Source: Strigops habroptila
Lineage: Eukaryota; Chordata; Aves; Psittaciformes; Psittacidae
NCBI RefSeq assembly: GCF_004027225.2
Contig: NC_044288.2
Location: 22,454,744-22,518,743 of the forward strand
Direction of reading: 5' to 3'
DNA: 64,000 bases
A model generated the notes under the pieces. The model was not told the origin of the DNA, ran no database searches, and saw only the letters and a list, made by a program, of their open reading frames with translations. The position numbers and the translations under genes are program-made. Shown piece after piece: positions 38,035 through 47,846 of this stretch (the stretch's first letter is position 1; each line of letters opens with the position of its first letter).

Positions 38035-38199
38035 GCTCTCTTCGCGCTGTCCTCCATGCTGAGACACTTCCCCTATGCCCAGCAGCAGTTCCTCAAGCTG
38101 GGCGGCCTCCAGGTCCTCAGGAGCCTCTTCAGGCAGAAGGGGATGGAGACCCTCCACGTCCGTGTGGTGACACTTCTCTACGACCTCATCATGGAGAAG
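38035..38199 (+). CDS. SIL1: SIL1 coding exon (third in window)
   Basis: This exon encodes 55 residues in phase 0 at both ends, beginning [20 protein letters not shown] and ending [13 protein letters not shown]. It is one of the most conserved stretches of SIL1: the helices around [18 protein letters not shown] form part of the armadillo-like surface that contacts lobe II of the BiP nucleotide-binding domain in known SIL1-type structures. The acceptor ccccaccag and donor gtgagg are canonical. No stop or frameshift is present. It follows the previous exon by 2.1 kb and precedes the terminal exon by 1.7 kb. Confidence 0.97.
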
Positions 38200-39886
38200 G
38201 TGAGGAGCCGGGAGGGAGGGGATGGGACCCAAACAGGCACCCCCCACCTTCTCCCCCTCACCGAGCATAGGGGCCCTCATGCATCCTCACAGGATGAGGG
38301 TGAGGAGGGACCCATCCACCATCGGTGCTCTTGGGATGGGTTCCCTCCAGCCCATGGGCCACCACTGCAGGACACGAGTGCCTGGGAGAGCCCAGAGTGA
38401 CGTTAAACCTTTATTTCCCATTAAACCACTGCCACCATCTCCATCCGAGGGTGTTTAAATCACAAACCAGCAAGGGCACAGGTAGGGAACGTCGGTGCTG
38501 GGCTGTGGTGAGCTCGGCTGCCAGGCACGTGCCAGGGACCAGCCGCTGCTGCTGTGCCCCTGCTGCTGGAGAGGCCCCTTCCTGCGTGCGCATCCCTCCC
38601 TGGAGCCCAGCCTGAACCAAAGGGGTTTATTTCCAAATACCTGGGATTACTGCTGTAAATGTCAGCTTGAATCCCGCCTTTCCTCACCATCACTTCTTGT
38701 TCAGTGTGTGTGTTTCTGTTCTCCAGAGGATGGAGATTAAATCCACTTTCCGTTTATAGCCAATTTGCCCTGCAGATTATTGCTGCTGCAGAGCTGGGGT
38801 TTCAGGCAGTGCAGAGCATCGGCTGTTTTAAACCAGTTGTTTTCCAGGAGACTTTGTAAAGGTGCAAATTCTTTTAGCAGGTCTAAAATGTGATCAGGTG
38901 CTGGCTCTAACGTGCAGCAGTCACAGAATCCCAGCCTGGTTTGGGTTGGAAGGGAGCTTAAAGCTCCTCCAGTTCCAACCCCTGCCACGGGCAGGGACAC
39001 CTTCCACTAGAGCAGGTTGCTCCAAGCCCCTGTGTCCAACCTGGCCTTGAACACTGCCAGGGATGGGGCAGCCACAGCTTCTCTGGGCACCCTGTGCCAG
39101 CGCCTCAGCACCCTCACAGGGAAGAGCTTCTGCCTCAGAGCTCATCTCAGTCTCCCCTGTCAGTGTGCAGCCCGAGGCGAGCAGCCCGTGCAACTGCAGC
39201 ACAGACACAGTAATTATTGCAGGGGCCACCGGCCAAGCCGGGAGGATCCTTTGGGGAATTTCACGCTATCAACAGCCCCGGCACCACCCGGGCCCCGCTG
39301 GTGGCAGGGGGTGGTGGGAGGTTTCCCGGCCCCGGTGCTGCTCGGGGCAGGTGTCTCTGGGAAGGAGCTGCAGCCGCAGCCCTGCCTGCCCCGGCCCCTG
39401 CCAGCACCTCCTGCTCTCAGCAGCATCCCTGAGGAATTCCAGTGTTTGGTGTTTCTGGGCCAGGCTGGGAGGGGAAGGTCTGGCTGCGCCTGGAGGAGAC
39501 TGAGATCTCCCTCCCTCCCTTTCACAGGAGCAGCACAAAGCCCAGCAGTGGTGTTTGGTCAGTGTGGAAGGAACAGGTCCAGCAGCCTGAGGCAGCAGAC
39601 CCAGAGACTTTACAAGTCTTCTGCTGAACTTCCTTCCCCTTGAGTCCCCTTCCAGCCCCACGTGAATCCACTGGCCATCAAGAGCTTTCCAGGGTGGGCA
39701 ACTAGCTCCTGTGGATAATTTCATGTCAGGAAACCAGGACACAACCTCCTCTTGGTTTTCAGTTGCAAGTCACCTTCCAAGGCAGGAGTTATGGGGTGCG
39801 CATCTTCCTCTCCCGCCATGTGTCACCTCCTGGGAGCAATCACTCTATGACAGGGATATTAATCCATGTTCCATCGCTTCCCACAG
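38200..39886 (+). other. SIL1: SIL1 last intron (1.7 kb)
   Basis: The donor is gtgagg and the acceptor ccatcgcttcccacag. It contains the reverse CR1 copy at 38931-39159, directly followed by a C+G-dense stretch (about 39160-39420). Nothing else is recognised. Confidence 0.85.
38931..39159 (-). mobile_element. CR1 LINE 3'-end fragment (copy 13)
   Basis: An antisense insertion in the last SIL1 intron, about 0.7 kb before the terminal exon. It runs from 'tcacagaatcccagcctggt' to 'ctcatctcagtctcccct'. A ~153-base interior block is identical to the copy at 32555. Confidence 0.94.
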
Positions 39887-40237
39887 ATGCTACTTGAGGA
39901 CTCTCAGCACGGGGACCACCTGGAGGAGAAGATCCAGCAGTACCAGCAGGTGAAGCTGGTGCCGGCGGTGGTGGAGCAGGACTGGTGCGTGGTGGTTTCC
40001 AACCTGCTGGCCATGCCGGAGCACGACAGCCGTGAGAAGGTCCTCAAGATGGTCGGGGTGCTGATGGCCTTCTGCAGGGAGCGCTACCGCGGGGACCAGG
40101 CCCTCAGCACCACCCTCAGCCTCCTGCGCAGCGAGTACGAGGAGCTGGCAGCAGAGGAGCAGAGGGAAGGTGACAAGGACGGCTACTTCAAGGAACTCCT
40201 TGGCTCTGTGAACACCATCATTCAGGAGCTGAGGTGA
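39887..40237 (+). CDS. SIL1: SIL1 terminal coding exon
   Basis: The exon encodes the final 116 residues and TGA (40235-40237). It starts MLLEDSQHGDHLEEKIQQYQ and continues through CVVVSNLLAMPEHDSREKVL to the conserved end GYFKELLGSVNTIIQELR. PEHDSREKVL and the FKELLGSVN tail are family hallmarks. The last four residues, QELR, occupy the place of the KELR tail that I recall in human SIL1, thought to help ER retention, so here the first position is Gln. The region is helical and charged, and completes the BiP-binding fold. The first codon is ATG by chance and is internal (Lys-Met), not a start. The exon enters in phase 0 from the acceptor cttcccacag. Loss of this gene's product in humans causes Marinesco-Sjogren syndrome. 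Confidence 0.97.
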   Translation: MLLEDSQHGDHLEEKIQQYQQVKLVPAVVEQDWCVVVSNLLAMPEHDSREKVLKMVGVLMAFCRERYRGDQALSTTLSLLRSEYEELAAEEQREGDKDGYFKELLGSVNTIIQELR

Positions 40238-40345
40238 AAGCAGCTGTGGGTTCCCTTCAATCCAGGTACTTCAGGGCAGCACCGGGAGTTTGGATGGCAC
40301 CAGTGTACAGGCACTTTTGAATAAACTGCTGGGTTAACTGAGCTC
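40238..40345 (+). other. SIL1: SIL1 3' untranslated region (predicted)
   Basis: This runs from the stop codon to a likely cleavage point 15-25 bases after the AATAAA at 40320. A G/T-containing stretch (actgtgtgagtg, 40350-40361) follows and fits a downstream element. The short length suits SIL1. The exact cleavage base cannot be read from sequence. Confidence 0.6.
40320..40325 (+). terminator. SIL1: SIL1 poly(A) signal AATAAA
   Basis: A canonical hexamer 83 bases after the SIL1 stop, followed by a GT-rich patch. A second AATAAA on this strand at 42480-42485 is a weaker distal alternative. Confidence 0.7.
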
Positions 40346-41033
40346 CCACCACTGTGTGAGTGCGCCAGCAGCTTCCTTAATACAGCACAGCGTTTGGGGC
40401 ATGTGTCCCTTCCATGGGGTACTGCTGGGAAAATACAGGGAGCTGCCTTAGAGGGAATGAGGTGAAGTCTCAGCTTACATTGCTCCAACCTTCTGAGTGC
40501 TCTCAGTCTGTCTGCAGGACTCTGGTGTGGGAAGGATCGAGGGATGTGGGACTGTCCGTGTTGGGCAGCTCTGCTGCACAAAGGGAAGCGCTTCTTCCCG
40601 CAGCTCTGCTCTGCCTTTGTTCTGCCCCGCTGTGTCCGTGATCTTGGTTTGCCTCTGGGTGAAGCATCTCAGCACTCACACGGCACCGTTTGCCTTTGGA
40701 TTGTTTTGTGCTGGTACAGGGGGACAAACACTGGCTGGAGGGGCTCTCTGGAGCCTCTCATCCAGCCGTGGCTTGGTGCAGGACTATCCCTGCCTCACTA
40801 TTTCAGCCCTTCTTGAGGCTAAAATTTCTGGCGACCATTTACAGCACGTCCCTTGTCACTGTTAAGTAGTGGGGCTGATTACACACATTGATTAGTTTTC
40901 TTTTCGTCCTTCTCTTTTTGGCTTCAGTTCAGGCTCTTTTGCTGGGATTAAAAATGACTTTTCTTTTATTTTCTTCCCTGAAATGCATTTCCCAGCCCGT
41001 CCTGCTGGGGCTTTGCTGTGTAGGTTAAAAACA

Positions 41034-41062
41034 ATATAAATATATAAAAATATATATATATG
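41034..41062. repeat. (AT)n-rich microsatellite
   Basis: Interrupted AT run: atataaatatataaaaatat then atatatatgtg. Confidence 0.85.
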
Positions 41063-42430
41063 TGATGGCAGTGGCCAGGGCGAGCTTGGGCAGGGCCTTT
41101 CCTGCAGGAAGCCTGAATCCCAGAGCAGTGCAGGGGGAAGAGCTGGGGGTATCGGCGCAGGGATGTCCCGGGCCCTGCCTGGCCCTGTCACTGCTGCACC
41201 ACTGGGTTTAAGGAGCTAGGGAAGGGCCAACTCCTCATTACAGCCTGAGTGAGGAGAAAAGCAGCAGCAGCTGGGCCAGACCCCTGCCCCAGAGCCAAAA
41301 CCCCACTTCCTGATCTTAAAAGCCTTAAAGCTGTGAAGCTGTTGAGCAGCAGCAGCCTGGTGGTGTGGGTGCCGTGGTGCCTGCGCTGGCCCCAGCCGAG
41401 GAAGTGCATAACATTAAAAGGAAGCTGGGGAAGTAAGTATAACATAAGGACCTCCTGGCCTGGCTTTGAGCCCTTTGGACGCTGAAGGCACTTGTGGTGC
41501 AAAGGCTCTTTGAGGCCTTGGACAGCGCTGATGCTGCTCAGTGACCTTCACATTGAGCTGTGTCCAAACCCCGCATCCTCCTTGCCCAAAGGGCTCTGCT
41601 CTGGAGGGTGGCAAGAGCCCCCCCAATGCCCGGGGCACCCTGCAGTGGGGCTGGGGTTTGCTCTCCCAGCTGCCCTTGAGGTCTTTGTGGGGAGGCAGTT
41701 GCACTGGGGGGGTGTTGGTGTATTAGCTTTGCAGCTTTGGGAGCTTTGTCCCCTCTCTGCACCCATCGTGTCCCACCCAGCCAGAAGAGCCCCCGGCCTG
41801 TGGCTGCCCTGCCCCGGGCTGTGCGCGGAGCCGGCAGCAGCAGATCTGGGCTGGGCGAAGGGAGAGCTCTGCATGTTAAAGGCATTTGCTAAATGGCATC
41901 AAACCTCGGCACGGGAGCCTTCACACGCAGTTACAGCAGCAGAAATTCAACGTGGCTGAATTGAATTAAGAGCACTTGAAATCTGGAATAAGACGATCTC
42001 CCGGGGGTTTAATGTGGTTTCACTAATGCACTTTAGAAGACAATGATGTGGGCTCATCTTCCTGCGCAGGCAGGGCCTCGGGGCAGGCAGGGGGCTGCTG
42101 GGCTGGGCACAGCCTCATTGGGTGCTGCCATTCCAAAGCAGCACAAAGAACCCCAAATCGTTCCTGTTCAGGAGACGTTTCGGGGTATCTCAGTGCTGAC
42201 CAGGAGCAGCCCTTCCGTGCCCAAAGGTCCTCTCTGTTCCCAGCCCCTCTTTCACTGGGGAGCGATGCTGAGCCACACGGAATGGGGAGGGGAGGCTCAG
42301 CTCATGGCTCACCATCAGGGAAGGTGCTTGGGACCTTTTCCCACCTCGTACCCGCACAACTTTTCCAACAGGACATGGTTGCACTCCCTCCCTCCTGGGT
42401 GTTCCAACTGCACAAGCCCTTCCCCAGCAC

Positions 42431-42485
42431 TTAATTACACCAAGCGGTAATTACTGTAATTCTTTTCATTTGGCTCTCTAATAAA
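42431..42485. promoter_or_regulatory. TAATTA cluster with nearby AATAAA
   Basis: TAATTA occurs at 42432 and 42448 and TAATT at 42457, within 30 bases, followed by AATAAA at 42480-42485. The motifs resemble homeodomain sites, and the hexamer could act as a distal SIL1 poly(A) signal. Both readings are speculative. Confidence 0.2.
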
Positions 42486-42602
42486 GCTGAAGCTTTGCTG
42501 GTGTCCACACCCCCCTCGCTGTGCAGTGCAGCATCAGCCTCTGACATGCTGCACCACACCGGAGGTTGTAAGGCTGAAATTATCTGACACATTCTCTTCA
42601 AC

Positions 42603-42880
42603 AGGGCCTGTACAAGGACAAGAGGTAATGGGTTTAAACTTAAAACGGGACATTTGGGTGGGTGTGAGGCAGAAGTTGTTCCCTGTGAGGGTGCTGAGGC
42701 GCTGGCACAGGGTGCCCAGAGAAGCTGTGGCTGCCCCATCCCTGGCACTGTTCAAGGCCAGGTTGGACACAGGGGCTTGGAGCAACCTGCTCTAGTGGAA
42801 GGTGTCCCTGCCTGGGGCAGGGGATTGGAACTGGATGAGCTTTGAGGTCCCTTCCAACCCAAACCAGGCTGGGATTCTAC
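42603..42880 (+). mobile_element. CR1 LINE 3'-end fragment (copy 14, intergenic)
   Basis: The 3' half matches the GC-rich group, ending 'aaccaggctgggattctac'. The first ~75 bases ('aggacaagaggtaatgggtt', 'aaacttaaaacgggacattt') resemble the more classical CR1 sequence instead, so this copy looks intermediate or mosaic. Confidence 0.9.
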
Positions 42881-43039
42881 AATTCAACCTCCCTGGACAC
42901 AGACATGCTCCTCCGAGGAGCAGTTCTTGGGTAACACGGTGCTGGGGCTGTGGTCCCCAGTCACTGCCCCTCAAGTCCCCCCCAGCTGTGCTTCCAAAGC
43001 AGCTCCCATCAGGTGAACCCTGTTTTCATCTGGTTTTGA

Positions 43040-43830
43040 CCCGATGCTTGAAGTTTGTAGCATAAAATGAACTGACCATTTATTTAAAAGCTAAATACCC
43101 ATAAATCTGCCTGTACATCCTCATGGATGGGGTGTGGTTTAGAGCACATTAGTGGATTGAATTTTGGGGGGAGTAACAAATGTGTTTTGGAGGGAGCCAC
43201 TGAACAGCCTGAGGGATGTGACCTTCAAGACAATTACATTAATACCAGGAGAGAAAAAACTCACATTATGTAAAAGCAGTTAAATAATTACAGCTAAAAC
43301 AAGCTCTACAGCTTAGCTACTCCATTAACCCTTTAACATGCATGGCAGGAGCAGGTTCACTTACCCTCTGAGCACATTAAAGGTATATGAAAGCCATAAT
43401 TCAGTTATTTATTCTGTCCTCAAGGGGCTACAATGCTTGGAAACACAATAAATTTGGCAAAAAATCCCCCAAGACCTATTTAGCTTAATTCTGATCAGTG
43501 TTTTGGTAACATGACAGCAATAACCTTGATATAGTAAATTATAAGCCGATCAAGGTAAATAAAATTATAATGTAACATTGCCAAGGCTCAGCTCTGAAAT
43601 TTAGATGCAGTTTAAAACATTAACTACAGAACAGGCTGCTTTCCATTTTAATGGATGCTTTATGGAAACAGCAAACGTGACTTTGACCTGTGCAAGTACT
43701 TCTCCTCAGATACTGGACTTTATGGGCACATGTAAAACACACTGAAATCCATAACGTTTAAATCAGACAGCACAATTATACCTTGTAGCTATAGTTATCA
43801 CAAATAATGTATAGTCTAAATTGCAGCCTG
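43040..43830. other. AT-rich non-repetitive block beyond the CTNNA1 3' end
   Basis: A long AT-rich stretch without CR1 or simple repeats, with many TTAAAT, TAATTA-like and ATAAATT words. It is flanked by GC-rich DNA on the left. It could be a conserved non-coding element or a distal 3' regulatory region. No coding frame is recognised. Confidence 0.35.
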
Positions 43831-43989
43831 AGCAAACACGGTTTCCTGGGTGCCTGTGGAAGCCCAAGGCGGGATGCAGAGCAATTATGAGGAATGAGCA
43901 CAAAGCTGATTTGCATCTGAATGGCGGGGGGGAGGCAGCCGAGCCCGCTCCCTTCACAGCACCACAATACACCAGCTGGGCAAAGCAAC

Positions 43990-43995
43990 TTTATT
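43990..43995 (-). terminator. CTNNA1: CTNNA1 distal poly(A) signal AATAAA
   Basis: It reads as TTTATT on the + strand. On the - strand, AATAAAG is followed within 30 bases by GT-rich sequence. It is about 820 bases after the stop codon. Confidence 0.6.
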
Positions 43996-44519
43996 AGTGT
44001 CCCGCAGCAAAATACATGAGGAAGCTGTAACCAGGCACTCGGTTCCCGCCCGATGTCACACAGGAGTAAGCAGCCGCCTCCACATCAGCCTGTTTCCATG
44101 GGTTTGCTCTGGGTGCTGCCCCAAAAGGGCCATTGGCAAAGGAACCCGTGGGTGCTCCATGTGTGTGGAAACAGCCCATGGGCCAGGAAAAGCAACGTCA
44201 CACAGCAGATGTGCCACCAGGAACATCTGGAACACGACCCTCTCCCTCCACAGCCACAGGGAATGGCGTTATTCCAGGTGTTTCCTGGCTGGGCACGTGT
44301 CTCCCGCTGTATTTTCATACTCCTTTGAGCACACAGAGCTTGTTCCCTCTCTCCACCCCAGCAGCAGGAATACACTAATACACACAATACGTTCATTAAT
44401 TTCTCTTTGCGTGAAAAGATCTAATTCCCCTCACTTGATCACAGCCTCCGAGTAGCATGAGTCAACTGTTAGTGTTAACCGTTAGTGTTACTGTAAAACC
44501 CTCTTTGGTTATAGAATGT

Positions 44520-44525
44520 TTTATT
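44520..44525 (-). terminator. CTNNA1: CTNNA1 proximal poly(A) signal AATAAA (candidate)
   Basis: On the - strand, TTTAAATAAAACATTC occurs about 290 bases after the stop. The downstream sequence is less clearly GT-rich than at the distal signal, so this is probably a minor site. Confidence 0.4.
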
Positions 44526-44813
44526 TAAAGCAAGGTTATACAAAACGATTTTCAGCTAGAAATACACCCCTGAAATCTAAAAGCCATCTAAAGGAACACA
44601 CTCCCGCAGGCTGAAGCTACACTGATCGATAGGACTTAGAATTCTGAGTTGTTCCCCCACGGAATCTAAACAAAGTTATCAAAATTATATTAAGTAAATA
44701 CAATTTGAGGAAGGGTAAACTTCTGAAAAAATCCTTAGAATATTAAAAGTAGAGTTCTGGAAGGAGCAGTAGTGGGCTAGAGAAAGAAAGAACCGAGACA
44801 CAAAGACCTCTCT

Positions 44814-45101
44814 TTAAATACTCTCCATCGCCTTGAATTCACTGAGGGCCTGCACCGGGTTCACGTGTTTCTTCTGGGATGCTCTCTTGATTTTAGTCTG
44901 GGTTTCGTCCTGTTTCTCCCTCTTGACCAGGGGTTTCTTCTCCGGAGCCTTCATCTTCCAGGAGACGGCGGGAAGGTTGAGTGAAGCCATTCCCTGAGAC
45001 TTCTGGTACTTGGTGGATGCCACGTAGGAAGCCTTCACGGTTTGCACCACCGCATTCATCAGGTTCTTGGCTGCTTGGATCAGGGACATGGCACTGTCCA
45101 C
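44814..45101 (-). CDS. CTNNA1: CTNNA1 terminal coding exon (alpha-E-catenin C-terminus)
   Basis: The exon encodes 95 residues and TAA, beginning VDSAMSLIQAAKNLMNAVVQ and ending VNPVQALSEFKAMESI. By counting back from a 906-residue protein it spans residues 812-906: the last helix of the F-actin-binding domain plus the basic C-terminal extension. Trp859 (NLPAVSWKMKAP) and the Lys/Arg-rich stretch KPLVKREKQDETQTKIKRAS are visible; this extension contacts actin and neighbouring catenin molecules in filament complexes. The acceptor is accgtttggcag. The last residues read MESI where I recall MDSI in mammals, a conservative change. The tail identifies alpha-E rather than the neuronal or testis paralogues. 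Confidence 0.97.
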   Translation of the reverse strand: MDSAMSLIQAAKNLMNAVVQTVKASYVASTKYQKSQGMASLNLPAVSWKMKAPEKKPLVKREKQDETQTKIKRASQKKHVNPVQALSEFKAMESI

Positions 45102-47399
45102 CTGCCAAACGGTGACACACACGTGTTACATGACATACAAACCACAGGAATACAGCATTCCAGAAAACACCATGGTCCTGAGGGGTAAAAGCACTCAAAA
45201 CCTGATTTTTCTGGATTCTCTTTTGAAATCTGAGGCTCCAAATTTAAGGAGATGTTTTTCTTTAGGCACTAAATGGTGAAAACCTGACTTGTGCCACCAG
45301 AAATAAAAAGGGCAGTGCTTCCCCATGATCTGTGCCTTTCCCATATTAACACCGACAAGATTTGGATTCTCCTGTTTGCTTTTGTGACTAAGCTTTTAAC
45401 AGTAGCTTATTCTCTAATGAAATTAATAAAGCTGCAGTAATACCTTAATCAATGATAATAAATACTTAAATCACCCTAAATATTCAGTTGCATTGGAAAG
45501 GAGGGAACACAACTGTGTCTACAGGGCCTGGAGCCCTTTCCCAGCTGGTTCCTGATTTACAAAGAGCATTAAAATGAGAAACCCCCCACATTTGCCAAAG
45601 CTTTAGCACATGGTAGAGCTGAAGAGCCAACACTGGGGCAGGGTGAAAGAAAACAGGGAGGCCCAGTGAGGTGACCCCGCTGCCCCGGAGTGCCCTGCTC
45701 CGGGAGGGACCTCTGACATGTGAATGCCCAGTGGTCTGGGGCACATTTTTGATCTTGGGTTCAGCACCTCTGCTCAGCTGCCTCCACACGCTGCAATTCC
45801 TGCGCTGTGGACATCTGAGGAAGGTGTTGGGGGAAGCCTTGAAGGCGTTGCTTGTGGAGCAGCGAACCAAGCTGAGCAGGGGGGTGGCTGCTTTTCTTAC
45901 AGCACTGGGACCTTCCTTTCCACCACGCTGTGGTTTGAGTACCACAAGGGCAGATCAGATCTGTGCCCTCCAGCACACCAGTGTCATCTGCTTTCCTCTC
46001 CCCAGTCAACACACTCAAAACGCATTGCATTTGACTTATTTCCACGAATCTTCACAGCAGGAAGGATCATATTAAATGCAATGAAAGCAAGAAGCTACTT
46101 CCCTAAACGACTTGTCAGATTGCTTAGGGGGCACTCTCTTGCTGCCTTGTAAAGCTCTACTTTCACAACGTTTCTGTGGTAGCTGGATGGGGCAGGATGT
46201 TAACAGTGAGAAGAAATTTTCTTTTAGACAGGTGAAGTCCCTGGGCTGCCAGAGGTCTTCATCTGATCATCTGACAGAAGTTGAACACTACTGCTGGCAA
46301 TATTTAGCCCCAGTGGACCGGCTCACGGGGAACAGACAGAACCCGGAGATGACACTACAGATGCCAGCCTGTTCATACAACTAATTCATGGCAGAAGGGT
46401 ATGCAAATTCTGAAGACACTGAGTAACTGCAGTAAAACCCTGGAGTACGTATTACTGCATAATGACACGTCTACTTCTTTGACAGCCTGATGCCTTCAGC
46501 CTTCCAGCGAACAGGACATCAGCACGCACCAGAGACACACAGCAACACAATCTGCAATTCTAGCTTGTTTGCAGGCAAAAAGATGTGCTAGTAAGCTTAA
46601 GCACTTGAAATACTTAAATGGCAGAAGCTGTAAGGTTTCTTCCATTTGTTTTTCAGGATTCAGACAGCAATATTGGACTATCATCCATTTCTGTCCCTTC
46701 TTCAAACCTCCTACCTCCATTGTGACATGGATGGGCAAAAGCACCAGTGACCAAACACACCCGTCCAGGGCAAGGAAGAATATGCCAGAAGAAATGAAGA
46801 ATTTAGCTCCACCTCCCTCCCCCCAAATATCCATCATACAGATTCCTCTTAGGAGGAAGCATTTCATGAACTACAGTGAAAAAATTCTTTGCTAAGTAAT
46901 GGCTAGAATGAGGAAGCAGGCTGGCCTGGGGCAGCTTTCGCTGTCATCAACCAGAGCAGCCACTAAAAATCCCTGCACTCCTCAGGACACAGCTATTTTG
47001 AAATACTAACATCTCTGGAGCATTGCAGGACCCCAGCACATTCCAAGGCTGTGCAGAGATGTGGAGTAGGTTTAGCTGTGCTAATTTAACCTCATTAAGA
47101 ATGAAAAACAGGCTGGAAAAACAGTAGATTACACAAAGGTCAAGTGAATCTGTCTACAAACGCTGTTGAGTAATGAAAAGTGAAGTCTGTATTTTCCCCC
47201 CTTTCACACAGTGTTTCCTCCAAGAACAACAAGGCAGCACAGGCAAATGCTGTTGCATACATTAAAACTTTGCCTGAATGCTCCAGAATCTCTTGTCTAT
47301 ATAATGTTTAGCATAAAAGTTAACAGTTGGATTCAATGCTCTTAAAGGTCTTTTCCAACCTAAACGACTCTGGGAAGCTGTGTCATAGTTCATACATAC
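45102..47399 (-). other. CTNNA1: CTNNA1 last intron (2.3 kb)
   Basis: The donor is gtatgt at 47399 and the acceptor ends at 45102. It contains a 3'-terminal CR1 scrap (47324-47372) starting only about 26 bases into the intron. No additional exon or gene is seen. Confidence 0.85.
47324..47372 (+). mobile_element. Tiny CR1 3'-terminal fragment beside a CTNNA1 donor (copy 15)
   Basis: It reads 'cagttggattcaatgctctt' then 'aaaggtcttttccaacctaa' and 'acgactctg', the end of the second CR1 subfamily. It is antisense to CTNNA1 and lies about 27 bases from the donor of the penultimate coding exon. Confidence 0.8.
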
Positions 47400-47534
47400 C
47401 CCAGACACAACCAGCTCCCCTCCCAGGTTCTGAACTTCAGCCTTCACTTTGCTGCAGATGTTCAGCTGGTGGCAGTACAGCGCGATGCGCTGCAGGTAGG
47501 CCAGGAGGTCCTGCTTGCACGCAGAATCAGGGCA
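47400..47534 (-). CDS. CTNNA1: CTNNA1 penultimate coding exon (actin-binding helices)
   Basis: The exon encodes 45 residues in phase 0 at both ends, from CPDSACKQDLLAYLQRIALY to LGGELVVSG, residues 767-811 of a 906-residue alpha-E-catenin. It holds the main F-actin contact helix: Leu785, Ile792 and Val796 fall at IALYCHQLNICSKV exactly where mutational and structural work on this family places them. The acceptor cttccccag and donor gtatgt are canonical; the donor is atypical only in being followed almost at once by a CR1 scrap. No substitution in the actin-contact residues is seen, so actin binding should be intact. Confidence 0.97.
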
Positions 47535-47807
47535 CTGGGGAAGAAAACAAGGTGAAGTTTTACTTTACAATCCCGAAAACTGGAACAGAAATCATTTAGG
47601 GAGAAACCAGACAACTCCGTTCTGTAATAGTCAATGTGCTCCAGAGATCATTCCCCTTTCTGCTGAGCCTTGGTTTTCAACAGACAACTGAGCAATAGAT
47701 GGGCATCACTAAATACGTATGAAAAACCAGGAGCAATAAACACAGGCGATCAGAACACGAAATCTCTGGGGCTCCTTTCAGCTGCACGGCTGCCCTTGAG
47801 CTCCCTG

Positions 47808-47846
47808 TGAGGAGGAAGAGGAACAAGAGGAGGAGGATGAGGAGGG
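47808..47846. repeat. Purine-rich GAGGA-type low-complexity run
   Basis: About 39 bases of A and G with few interruptions (ggaggaagaggaac then aagaggaggaggatgaggag). It is intronic. Confidence 0.75.

Larger units (their letters stand above)
40346..43969. other. Intergenic region between convergent SIL1 and CTNNA1
   Basis: This is the 3'-to-3' spacer. It is GC-rich up to about 42.9 kb and AT-rich after 43.0 kb. It holds an AT microsatellite (41034), a TAATTA cluster (42431), one CR1 copy (42603) and an AT-rich non-repetitive block (43040-43830). I see no exon or RNA gene. The open frames between 41.4 and 42.4 kb have low-complexity composition and no recognisable domain. Confidence 0.75.
43970..44813 (-). 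other. CTNNA1: CTNNA1 3' untranslated region (predicted)
   Basis: This runs from the TAA stop at 44816-44814 to about 20 bases past the distal AATAAA (43995-43990 on the - strand). On the - strand this hexamer is followed by a GT-rich patch (ctggtgtattgtggtgctgtg region), a convincing cleavage context. A proximal AATAAA (44525-44520) would give a ~300-base UTR instead, so two lengths are possible. A 13-bp-spaced direct repeat GTTAGTGTTA (44468-44477 and 44481-44490) lies just beyond the proximal signal. Confidence 0.55.

Noticed and set aside
36001..38400. Multiple frames of 90-165 codons in the GC-rich SIL1 introns
   Set aside because: High GC lowers stop frequency. The frames overlap on both strands and do not match SIL1 apart from the true exons.
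39866..39889. ATG codons at or before the last SIL1 exon as a translation start
   Set aside because: The region up to 39886 is intron with a clear acceptor, and the exon continues the SIL1 frame from upstream.
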